The notes under the pieces were generated by a model that made no database searches, had not been told where the DNA came from, and saw nothing but the letters and a program-made list of their open reading frames with translations. From contig NC_020172.2 of assembly GCF_000224145.3 (NCBI RefSeq), positions 5,473,350-5,537,349 on the forward strand: a stretch of 64,000 nt of DNA, written 5' to 3'. The stretch comes from Ciona intestinalis (Eukaryota; Chordata; Ascidiacea; Phlebobranchia; Cionidae). A program made the translations under genes and the position numbers. Shown here piece after piece: positions 50,401-60,500 of the stretch (position 1 is the first letter of the stretch; the number at the start of each line of letters is the position of its first letter).

Positions 50401-53400
50401 CACCTGACCCTTCTATAATGTATGGACCTTCTTGTGATAACTTTTGTACAGGTGCAGTTAGTAGTCCTGTTCTAGGGGAAGCCCCCCACCCGTTTTGGAG
50501 GGTAAGTTGACGGTTTAGTCTGATGCAGCTGGAGACTTTAGGTCGCACGCTGGAGTTTAAAAGTTTGGTCAAACACAAGTTAACTTATACAAAAGTTTTA
50601 GCTAAATATAAAACTAGCTGTCAAAAATACTGAAGTGTCGGTCAAATACAACTTAACTTAAATAAACACCTGTGAAAAGCCCCTGGGTTTATAAAAGTTT
50701 CGCCATTTCTGCACTGCTTTAATCAGCAAACATTACAACCAATAAGTTGGATTTGTTTCACAGGATTGTGTGTCTAACTATCCCTGCCTCCCCTGTGTTT
50801 AAAAAGTTTGGTGCCTACATTGGTTTTCACTTTTTTGAGTTACTGCCACATATTTGAGTTGCTGCGTTTATAAAACTTTAGTCTATTATAAAAACACACC
50901 TTAAATTCACAACTGTTGGTTTGGACAACTTTCCAGGAAGTCCGAGACAGATTTTCCCGCCACAGGAAACGATGGGTGAAAGTTCGGTGGTTTCGGTTGA
51001 GTGGATATGTAACAAAGGATGCTTTACTTTGTTTCCGTTTTGTCTGGAGGAAAAATAAGAAAATCTTTATTTTACTGTGCTACGGCGCGGTTTTTGGTTA
51101 GCACGCCTATCTATAACCCATAGGTAATGAATTCAAGGCTCGTCGTTGCTACTATTGTGGGCGAATGTGTCCTTGGGCAAGACACTTAAAAAAAAACACC
51201 CGCAAAGTGATATACTTGGTAACTTGTAAGCTGGCACAAGATGAATGAACACCCGTGTTATAACGATTGTCGTTCTCCGGCCATGGGAGATTAAAAGGAG
51301 TTTGAATCATTCAATAAAATAACTCCTTCGTAATTTTGGTAAAACAATAAAAAGAAAAGAATTATTTTTAGTAAAAAAATCACAGCTACAAAAAAAAATC
51401 AGAACCACAAACTTACCCAACAGAATCTCCTTCAACAAAACCATTATCCGTTGACTCTCGTTGCTCCGGACTTAATTTTCCACCACTAGGAAGTGCTCTT
51501 AAGCCTCTAGCGGACGATAAAGGAGGGAGGTCCTTTACCTGCCTGTGAATTTGATGTTTACTTAAAAAAGTGGCCGAGATATATAACTGATTTATTGTAT
51601 TATGTGTAAGTGAAGTCCTACAACATGGCACGCATGGTACCTGGGATTTAGGCCAGAGTTGGCCCATTACTCTGACACCCGGGGTGCTACAACTTATTAG
51701 TGACCACTGGGTTGGAGTAATGTTTGTTATTTGCTTTGCCAAACATATGCGGTTAAAGGTATCCGACATCAAGAAATGTAAAAGCAATATATTAACTAAT
51801 GCCATTAACTCATCTTATCCAAAATTTATTTTTAAATAACAAATAACTTTGATTCACCTTGAATTAGGTCTTGGAATAAGATGAGACGCTGATGCTATCG
51901 GAAGTATGAGAGAGTTTTCCGATCTTTTCTTCTTTCTTCGTTGTCTGATCCGTAGTTGGGTGAACTGAGGGTGTTGGGGAGGCGGTAGGGAACAGCCAAG
52001 TTGTTGGGGAGGGGAGAGGGAACAGCCAAGTTGTTGGGGAGGGGAGAGGGAACAGCCAAGTTGTGGAGTGAATTTCTCAAGCTCGTTGATGTGTGGCTAA
52101 AATTTAAAGAAGTCAGAGCAGAGCTTGTTTTAAAACCATGCAGGCAATTATGTGATGACCACATGTCATTTTTAAATCTGAACCAGGTTTTACCCTACTG
52201 TTAAGCATCTATACAACTAAGCAGAGTCAAAATATAGTGCATTTGCCCTTGCAGTTTCAGTTATTCAACTTTAACCATCCTCAGTGTTAGATGAGACAAG
52301 TGTTAGTGTTACAAGTACCAAGCTGGTCTTTATATAACACTCACTCTTGTCTCATCTAACACTGAGGATGGTGCAGTTTTAGTTAATCAACTTTAACCAT
52401 CCTCAGTGTTAGATGAGACAAGATTATCAAAATCACATACAATGTTACCTTTCCAGCACTGTTAAGATTTTCAATCTGCAGAAGATTGTTTGGACAAGAT
52501 CGTTTCAACAACGGCACAAGAATGGATAAATTGCTGGACAACCTGTGGTATTGGTCATATATTACATATATATAATAAGAAGTTTGGTGTTTAAGTATAC
52601 TGTTGGTGTCTGGAATGAAGCATTGCTGCCACCAGTAGTAGTGGTGTGTGTCCTGTAAGAGCAAGATACTTTTGCTCCAAACATGTGGTGACTAATGGGG
52701 TGTATTGTAATGTTAGACATAAAGAAAAACAATCACTCACAAAGTTACATAGTGGTAACTTGTATGCGAGCACGAGGTGTATGAACCAGAACAGTCATCT
52801 TATAACAACTGTTGTTGCCCAGCCATGCGAGGATAAATAAGTTACACACATTGTAACTTGTAAGCAGGCACGAGGTGTATAAGTTACACATATTCATTCT
52901 TTAATTTATTCTCTTGTTTAAATAGAAGTTGGTTCCATTTTCAATACAATTTCATGTTAAATTCAAAGTGCCTAACCAATGGCAGAAACAGTTGCACCCC
53001 TGAATAAAAACTTATACCAACCCAAGTCGCACATTCAAAGCCAAACCAACCTGTGTTCCAATGTAGACAATGGATGTAGGCTATCTTGAACCACAAGTTG
53101 TGCTTTGAAATCTTTTTCTCTCTTCTTTTGTTTTGAAGCAAAATTTGATCTGTCGCCTTTAGGAGCAGAAGGTGGGCCTGGAATTGTAATGGTTGGTTAT
53201 TATTCCATGGTAGCTGCGTCCATATGCCAGTATATAGAGTATAGCAGGTGGCCAGGTGCATGTGCGCTTTTGTTTACAAACCAAGAGTAATGCACGTCAA
53301 TTATTCAAACAATCTGTACCTATCATAATAAGTATTGATAACTTGCATGGAGAATTTTGTTGCCCGTTTATAATTATGCACACAAAACAATAATGTCTTG

Positions 53401-53795
53401 CATTTGTGAGATCTCACCAAGATCTGCCGTATGTTGCAGACTGGCTTATGCCCAGTCCACATCGAGTCTGCAGAGTATGACAGGTGCACAAGCGATTCTG
53501 TTTACAAACGCTGGTATAATTTGTCCCACGCACAGTAATTAATTAAACAAAGATAAAACTCTCTTTTTCTCGTCAGGAACTGCCATACTCTGCAGACTAG
53601 GTCCACATTAGGGGAGTAATAAAATGACCAAAGATAACAAAAAACTTTACATTTTTTCCAACCATAATTTTGTGAATATGTATATTTAAACACAACTGTA
53701 CCTGTGATAGCTTCTTTGTTTAAATTTTTGATTGAAATAGACAGAACTTTGTTTCTTTCTGTGTTACACGATTTAGCAGTAGGCTTGTTGTTTGC
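41453..53795 (-). CDS. Unrecognised Ser/Pro-rich protein, 5' end not found
   Basis: Exons, all in frame: 53702-53795, 53051-53177, 52449-52542, 51858-52096, 51417-51542, 50329-50549, 49189-49316, 45511-45649, 43998-44064 and, tentatively, 41453-41498 (TGA). This gives about 426 residues, with the first Met still upstream. The most ordered part is early: KDFKAQLVVQDSLHPLSTLE, then HRLSSNLSILVPLLKRSCPN. Exon 51858-52096 encodes a threefold ten-residue repeat (PPQQLGCSLS) from a 30-bp tandem repeat. The rest is Ser/Thr/Asn/Gln-rich. The last exon is weak evidence (46 bases). Alternatively, exon 45511-45649 ends in a phase that could join an AG inside the first large exon of the next gene (before 'aatctgtttac'), making the two genes one; that AG has a poor pyrimidine tract. 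No domain or family recognised. Confidence 0.6.
41550..41700 (+). repeat. 95-bp dispersed repeat, 1.5 copies
   Basis: Contains 'gggatttaggccagagttga', 'tgtatatgcacattctattc' and 'gggtgaggtcctacagtgag'. Confidence 0.75.
43190..43400. repeat. Tandem repeat, about 60-75-bp units
   Basis: About three copies of 'aaataagtcataccaaaaag' with 'tcctaacaaaacatatccct' and 'gctataaaatcattatgtat', plus degenerate flanking copies. Intronic in the Ser/Pro-rich gene. Confidence 0.8.
44130..44247 (-). mobile_element. MITE-2 copy
   Basis: Begins 'aaaggtggcacagtatccgg' (short deletion in the terminal repeat), has 'gcatgcggaactcggtaatg' and ends 'ggatactgtgtacagccacc'. It lies about 65 bp upstream of exon 43998-44064. 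Confidence 0.85.
44288..44582 (+). mobile_element. tRNA-derived SINE, near full length
   Basis: The head 'aatgttaaagtggatagcgt' (A-box region), 'cctgtaacccagaggttatt', B-box-like 'ggttcaaagctcg', then 'cattgtgggcgaatgtgtgg', 'cagtggtcactaatgggttg', the 3' body and a cattcattcattc tail. It is the most complete copy in the window and useful as a reference. Confidence 0.85.
44694..44990. repeat. Minisatellite, 71-bp unit, about four copies
   Basis: Reverse-orientation array of the unit at 14484-14800 ('aacaccatgtgtgtctggtg', 'cagtgagcatgaggtgtatg'). Confidence 0.9.
45335..45445 (-). repeat. Single copy of the 131-bp family
   Basis: Carries 'tcactgaagacctcaccctt', 'atagaatagaatctatatta' and 'gcagcaccctgggtgttggg', same orientation as the array at 60604-61090, ending about 65 bp from exon 45511-45649. 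Confidence 0.8.
45805..46318. repeat. Tandem array, 118-bp unit, about 4.4 copies
   Basis: Units share 'gaattggttgcaccactttt', 'cacaggtgtttatataagtt' and 'aagttgtatttgaccgacac'. Single relatives lie at 3725-3845, 50600-50680 and 57375-57510, so the unit is dispersed and locally amplified here, just upstream of exon 45511-45649. Confidence 0.92.
46478..46672 (+). mobile_element. MITE-1 copy
   Basis: Right end 'gtcccatcttcccccaccta' and full interior; the left end is shortened ('actattggggaagatgggac'). Confidence 0.8.
47035..47505. repeat. Tandem array, about 130-150-bp units, four copies
   Basis: Copies share 'tatacaaatacaaagtgata' and 'tattggtg', then AT-rich sequence ending 'ttgtaaaaataccatttgta'; they grow more diverged toward the right. 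Confidence 0.8.
47803..48240. repeat. CA-rich microsatellite and 275-bp assembly gap
   Basis: 47803-47960 is a long interrupted (CA)n tract with CG and TA variants. It runs into 275 N (47966-48240). Apparent long open frames across the N run are meaningless. Confidence 0.9.
48241..48335 (-). mobile_element. tRNA-derived SINE, head only, next to the gap
   Basis: Read on the minus strand: 'ggcgccgtggtgtagtggtt', 'gcgcgcctgcctgtaaccat', 'ggtaatgcgttcaaggctcg' and 'ctaccattgtgggcgtatg', then the N gap. The rest of the body should be in the gap. Confidence 0.8.
48860..49165. repeat. SINE-tail minisatellite, about three copies
   Basis: Copies of 'gaacaaccgtgttataacga', 'gcgaggataaataagttaca' and 'gtggtaacttgtaagcaggc', ending in a (CATT)n tail beside exon 49189-49316. 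Confidence 0.8.
49470..50295 (-). repeat. Tandem array of the 95-bp repeat, about nine copies
   Basis: Units of about 95 bp share 'cacccatatagaatagaatg', 'tgcatatacaatgttggggt' and 'ggcctaaatcccaggtccca'. Two sub-types alternate, 'tgcctcactgtaggacctca' and 'tgccctgcagaataccctca', which suggests growth by higher-order duplication. The array ends about 30 bp from exon 50329-50549. Confidence 0.92.
50600..50835 (-). repeat. 118-bp repeat relative and a second low-copy repeat
   Basis: 50600-50680 is a reverse copy of the 118-bp unit ('aacacctgtgaaaag'). 50685-50830 matches about 19490-19570 ('atcagcaaacattacaacca', 'ataagt', 'ttgtttca'), another dispersed sequence. Confidence 0.65.
51083..51310 (+). 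mobile_element. tRNA-derived SINE, shortened middle
   Basis: The head 'ggcgcggtttttggttagca', 'ataacccataggtaatgaat', B-box-like 'attcaaggctcgtcg', 'ctattgtgggcgaatgtgtc', then the 3' body. About 80 bp of the middle are missing. Confidence 0.75.
51965..52065. repeat. 30-bp minisatellite inside a coding exon
   Basis: Three near-identical copies of 'aacagccaagttgttgggga' plus 'ggggagaggg', read on the minus strand as ten-residue PPQQLGCSLS repeats in exon 51858-52096. The unit is a multiple of three, so copy number can vary without breaking the frame. Confidence 0.9.
52262..52430. repeat. Fold-back with a third direct copy
   Basis: The arm 'accatcctcagtgttagatg' plus 'agacaag' at 52273 is followed by its complement at 52344-52370 and then by a second direct copy at 52396. 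A 27-bp perfect hairpin with a loop of about 45 bp is possible. It lies in the intron just downstream of exon 52449-52542. Confidence 0.85.
52735..52880. repeat. SINE-tail repeat, about 1.5 copies
   Basis: Contains 'acaaagttacatagtggtaa', 'gcgaggataaataagttaca' and 'taagcaggcacgaggtgtat'. Head absent. Confidence 0.7.
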
Positions 53796-54594
53796 CTAGA
53801 AAAATAATAAATTGATATTTATTAAATATGATAAAATTTATTACAAATATTACAGATTTACGGTGTAATTACATTTAAAAACTAGTAACTTCCTGTACAA
53901 TTGTCTGCAATTCTAAATCATAATATCTTATAACTTTACATTTAGCCAAAGACTGAGGATAAAAGCAACCTTAATAAACTGCTACATTGCCATACACCGC
54001 TTACGCTATAAAACTAGCAGCAACTTATAAATATATTTTATTTTAACTGATATATATCATACTAAATGCTTTTTAGTCATGCTCGAATTTTCGTGAGCAT
54101 GACATTCTGCTTTTTTTCTCTTCTTACTTCATTTTCTTTGACTTTTTAAATAAATTATACTTAAAATGACATCTAAAATCTGCTGAATGTTAAAATTTCT
54201 AAAAATACTACTCAATTTTTAAATAAAATATGGAAAATTGACGAAATATTTATTGTTAGGAACGCTTATCACTGCGCAGCAACAAGAGTCCCCGGTATTT
54301 GCGCCACCAAACGGTAAGGACTACATAAATTAAAACATATTAAAAATTTAAATAAAAACAGAAAAATACATCATTTTTACATATTTGTAGTAAAATTGTA
54401 AAAAAATAACTAATTTGTTGTCATAAGCCACAAGTCCCCTACATATTACTTTACCCCACATGATAGCTACGTTACTACAACAAAACGCGCGAAAATCTGA
54501 AATTTGTAAACATTCATCCTAATTTATTATTTTTCACTATTTCTCGTAAAAAAGTAAATTTTGGTGGCAATTTTATCACTGGTTCTTCAAAAGA
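53796..54594. promoter_or_regulatory. Region between divergent genes; possible shared promoter
   Basis: The first identified exon of the minus-strand Ser/Pro-rich gene starts at 53795 and the CENPI ATG is at 54595, transcribed away from each other. At least one 5' exon of the minus-strand gene must lie here or farther upstream. The sequence is AT-rich with no clear TATA box at a good distance. A short GC-richer patch near 54265-54315 is the best candidate core. Role inferred from layout only. Confidence 0.35.
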
Positions 54595-57500
54595 ATGGAC
54601 GAAGACAGGACCAAAGTGCTAAAAATACAAAAGATTGTAAAATATTTGCAAGGAAACGAATGTGTTCTGAAATCGCAACGAATACGTTCAGATTTGTCGC
54701 AATTCGTGAAAACATTACGGTACGTTATGTTTTATCGACTGATTTTGTTTATTTAAGCAATATCGTGCATACGAGAGCATGTTTAGTAAGTTATAACCTA
54801 TGTCTGCAGTTTATGCATGTCTAACTTTTAACGTCAGCCTCGTTAGCTCATTCGTTAAAACGCCTGTCACAAACCGAGGGTACTGAGTTCAAAGCTTGGT
54901 GCTGCTACTTATGTAGGCACGAAAGTTCAGGACTAATATTAGATCTGAACATACATTAACAAAATTGTCAAATTAAGAATGCATTTTTAAGATTCATAAT
55001 AAAATTCAAATCCTTAATTCAGTTTTTAAGTGTGTGACATGGTTTTATATAAGATTTTAATTTTTTTTCATGGGTGCAATCGAGCTGTCTGCCATTGGTT
55101 AGACACTTGGAATTTACCCCGAAGGTCTGTGAAAAATAAAACTTCCATTTAAACAAATTACCTGAATAACTTGTTTACAGATCACTTGCTTGTGAGGTGG
55201 GGTTGTCTCAGGATGACATTTTCACAGTTGCAGATTTAGCTTCATCTGGAAAATTTGGTTCGTTTTTTTACTTGTTTGAAAAAGAAAAACCTTAAGTCTT
55301 AACTTATTTATCTTCGTTGGATTGACAGTCGTTATAACATTAGTGTTCTGTTATATGCATCTCGTGCCTGCTTACAAGTGTGTGGGTGATAAAGTCCTGT
55401 AAAAGTATTGCCGCCATCTCATTAAGCATAAATCTCCATTATAAAGTTTTTTTAATCAACAAAAATAACCTCGAATCAGGTGAAGTAATTTGCAACAGCT
55501 TGATCCGAAGTTTAATTCCTCGTGAAAGCGTTCCACAAGATGCGGTGCTTCTACTCGTTTCAAGGATTGGACAAAATCATGTTTCTATTAAGGTGAGACT
55601 ACCGTGACCTCGTATTAGTTACGTTCATTTAAAATGGTCTAGCTCAGAGGTTACAGGTGCAAGGCTTGATGCTGTTGCCATCGTTGGACGTATGTGGCCA
55701 TGGGTCTCATATTAGTTGTGTTTATCCAGTGCTGTTGTAAAGTGGTTAACATGCATGCCTCTAGCTTAAAGTTATAGGCAGGAGGTTTGATGCTGCTACT
55801 ATTGTGGGCGTATGTGTCCTTTGGAAGTCACTTAACCGCAGTTTTAATGGCTGTCATTGCCCTGCCACACGATAATAAACAATTAAACAAGTTATAAATT
55901 TGAAAACTTGTATGTGGGCACGAGGTGTTTGAAACAGAACACCCTTTTAATAAATAACCGCTGTCGCCCACAGTGGGACCTCACCCATTTTCGATAAACA
56001 TAACTTCTTTCTAACAAGCATCAGCCAAATTTAAGAATAATTTCATTTCCAGCTCAAACAACTCATTCTTCGCTGGGTAGTTTTAGTTTTCGATATAATT
56101 GCACAGAAGAATTCGATCCATGCCATATATGGTATTATATTCCAGTACATCGACAGTGAGATATTGTGTCCTATTGTTTGCCAACTATTGTCATTGCTGA
56201 CGAGAAAATATGATGGTGAGGATAAAAATTTGAAAGAATTCAAAGTTTTTAAAAAATGTTAATGATTGCATTAAATTATTAGAAGTTATAAACATTGTTG
56301 ACAATCTTTCGAAAGTGTTTAAACCATTAAATAAAAATTACAAAAAAGTAGAAATAATAATACACATTGTTTGTCATCTGCTATATAACAATAAAAGCAA
56401 CACTTCTACTATGCTTGGTAGCATTTATTAATTCTATATATCTCTTTCTTACAGTTTTGCATTTCCGGATTCGCAAGCTTCTGTCGCTGCAGAGTAAGAT
56501 TGGTGGCCAACCGTATTTATGTGGCTTGCTGTCTGTGTACAGGTATGTGGTAACTTGTACGGGGTGTATGTGGTAACTGTCCGGCGCCGTGGCGTAGTGG
56601 TTAGCGCGCTTGGCNNNNNNNNNNNNNNNNNNNNNNNNNNNNNNNNNNNNNNNNNNNNNNNNNNGTAAGCTGGCACGAGGTGTTAACCCGTGTTATAACG
56701 ACTGTCGTTTTCCGGCCACGCGAGGATAAAGTAAGTTACATTCATTCAACTTGTGGGTGTTGTAACCTAGGCTAAGAAAGTGGGCATTAGGTTTATGAGC
56801 GCGTTGTATGTAAGCCATGGGCACCAATGGCTTGTAACCAAATGATTTCTGGTTTGCTTGCTGCTGTTACCATTCTATGGGTGATGTGTCTTTGCAGAAA
56901 ACATTTAATGGCAATTGCTCCAACCTAGTGGTCACTTAGGGTCATGGGTTGTCCAAATTGCCAGCCATACAGAAAAACAATCAATAAAAAAAGTAATATA
57001 AGTGTTAAGTGGTAACTTGCGGGTGGGCACGAAGTGTATGTAACAAAACACTGTGTTATAACGACAACCACGTCCATGTTATAAGTTGCCAGGGTTAATA
57101 AGTCATAAACCACCCCTTTTAGCTTAATACAAGTTTACCCACACCTTTATATTGATACAGAATGTACCAGCCCTCACTTATATCAATGGCTGGCAGACAT
57201 AATGTTTTCTTCAAGAATTACGATAAGTCTTGGAGTTTAAGCATAAGTGGAGTACAACAGAGATATGGGTTGCATATGCTCAATGAAACAATGTCATATA
57301 ATGCATCACATTTACCGCAGGTGAGTGGGAACTTATGTTGGTTGTGTTTTTTACAAGGAGTTTTAGAAATAATAAGCTTTAATTGGTTGCACCATTTTTA
57401 ACAGGTGTTTATATAAGTTAAGTTGTATTTGACCGACACTTCAGTATTTTTATCAGCTAGTTTTACAAAGTGTCAACAAAACAATAATCATGAATTGGTT

Positions 57501-60500
57501 GCACCTTAAATTTAAGTTTTATATGACTATCAATGTGTTATGACATTGTACCAGCACTAACAACCCCCCCTCCATGCAGACAAACAAACACACCCCCCTA
57601 ATCACCCCTCCCACCCCCACTATGTGCCACGATGACCAGCCCCTCACACAAGTCATGTCAGGCAAAATACCTTTCTACAGAATCAAATCATTTGCAGAGG
57701 TATGTGCTGTCTATGTTGGAATATTTATTGTATTTTTACGACCATAATCTAAAAAAAGTTTGTATATATACTGAACAAAAATAGAGCGTTGGTATGATAT
57801 GGACAGTGAGCATAAGGTCTGAGGTGTATGAACATGAAGCCACCATGTATGGTGTGCAACACCCGTGTATTAAACCCCTTGGTTTCCCACCCAAGGATAA
57901 ACATGAAAGTATTCTAACTCGACAGTGAGCATGAGGTGTATGAAGCCACCATGTATGGTGTGCAACACCCATATACTAACAAATGCAACCATACAGCCAT
58001 AACAATTGTAATGACCCAACCACTTACCCCCACAGTTATTAAACAACTTTAACAACCTCGAGCTAACCTGCCAAGCTCATTCCCTGCTATCTTCCACCAC
58101 CCTTCAACACCTACTAGCCATCACACATGATCGTACAATACCTGCAAGACTGACCTTCTGGCTGCACCATAGGCTCTGTGAAGGTAAATTCATTAACTAA
58201 AAAAACAGTGCCATATCACAATAGTTGTTGATTGTGTCTCCCTCTAACCAAGAGGTTACCACTACATGTTTCGGAACTTAACGCTTATTACAAAGATAAA
58301 GTATCAATACGAAGATTAGAAACAGAATATGATCCTTGATCTACATTCTAGTAATTCCTTCAAAAATAAAGTAACATATTTTAAAAGATTTTATTTACTT
58401 TTAACTTTTCTCTGGCTAAATTCTCTGATTATGTCAAGGTTTAGGGAATGTACTATGTAGTATAACATATTTTAAAGTAGTACTTTGAATAAATTATAAA
58501 TCGCCTGTGCTAAACCACGAACCTCATTAATGTTCCTCCCCAAAGAGTTGGTAACAGTAGCTGGGGAAACGGCAAGGGGGTTGGAGCTGATCAAATGCGT
58601 TGTGGAGTTTAGTGGGTTTATACAAGAGTGTCTCCCTGTGTGTGAAGCATTCATATTTAGGTGGGTATATGTTCTTGGGTAAGATACTTAAATGCAATTG
58701 CTTCAACTCAGTGGTTATTAATGGGTTGTCCAAATTGTCAGCGTACAGGTACAGTACATACAAAAAATTATATTCACAAAGTTACATACATGGTAGGTAA
58801 CTTGTAAGTGGGCACAAGGTGTATGAAACAGGACACCCGTGTTATAACGACTGCCGTTACCCGCCATGCGAGGATAAACAAGTTACATACATGGTAACTT
58901 GTAAGTGGGCACGAGGTGTATGAAACAGAAACACCCGTGTTATAACGACTGTCGTTGCTCCACCATGCGATGATAAATAAGTTACATACATGGTAACTTG
59001 TAAGCGGACACGGGGTGTATGGAACAGAAACACCCGTGTTATAACGACTGTTGTTGCTCCGCCATGCGAGGATAAATAAGTTACATACATGCTAACTTGT
59101 AAGCGGACACGAGGTGTATGGAACAGAACACCCGTGTTATAACGACTGTCGTTGCTCCACCATGCGAGGATAAATAAGTTACATACATGGTAACTTGTAA
59201 GCGGACACGAGGTGTATGGAACAGAACACCCGTGTTATAACGACTGTCGTTGCTCCACCATGCGAGGATAAATAAGTTACATACATGGTAACTTGTAAGC
59301 GGGCACGAGGTGTATGAAACAGAACACCCGTGTTATAACGACTGTCGTTGCTCCACCATGCGATGATAAATAAGTTACATACATGGTAACTTGTAAGCGG
59401 GCACAAGGTGTATGAAACAGGAAACCCGTGTTATAACGACTGTCGTTGCTCCACCATGCGATGATAAATAAGTTACATACATGGTAACTTGTAAGCGGGC
59501 ACAGGGTGTATGGAACAGGAAACCCGTGTTATAACGACTGTCGTTGCTCCACCATGCGAGGATAAATAAGTTACATACATGGTAACTTGTAAGCGGACAC
59601 GGGGTGTATGGAACAGAACACCCGTGTTATAACGACTGTCGTTGCCAGCCATGCGAGGATTAAATAAGTTACATATGTGGTAACTCGTAAGCGGACACGG
59701 GGTGTATGAAACAGAACACCCGTGTTATAACGACTGTCGTTGCCCCAGGTTAAATAAGTTACATTCATTTACACACAGATACCTTTACACATGGGATGGC
59801 CAAAGTTATCGACCTTATATTCTTAAATTAATCACAAGGTTACGTCTCCTGCCTACTTCAGGTTAGTTATATTATTATCAATATAATTAAATATAATATC
59901 TTATGATAATATAGTAGGTTGGGGTAAGATGGGACACCTTTATATTCTATTTTCTCGTCCTATTTGTTAGTAAACAAAAAATATTTAAATAATTATAAAA
60001 TTTCCCGCATAGACCGTTGTTAATTGTTTAAAACATATCAGGATTTTTTTATTTTATGGGATAAAGTTGTCCCATCTTACCCCACAGAACAATATATGAT
60101 GTTATAACTTACAAACCTGCACAAACCAGCTAAATCAACTATTCTTAATATAAATTTTGTTTATCCACAAAATATTTTTGTAAAAATAATATATATATAC
60201 TTAATAATTTTTTTTCGTTCTAGTTTTAAAAGATTTTGTCTTTGCCCCACTGAGAAAATTGTTCAACTTATCGTCAGACGTGTTTTTTAAGGTAAGTTTA
60301 TTTCCTTCATCAGTGTAAAACGAGAGCTGAACTGGCAGTGTTTATAAAGCTGTACACAAGTGTGGACTACCCAGCTCTCTTTACACTGATGATGAACCAA
60401 GTGAAACATCTGCATGCGTCTCTTACATCACATTTAAATAATATTTCTTTTTTATCCAGTGTTCAATAATAAGCATCCTGCAAGAGTTGCTAAGCAACTA

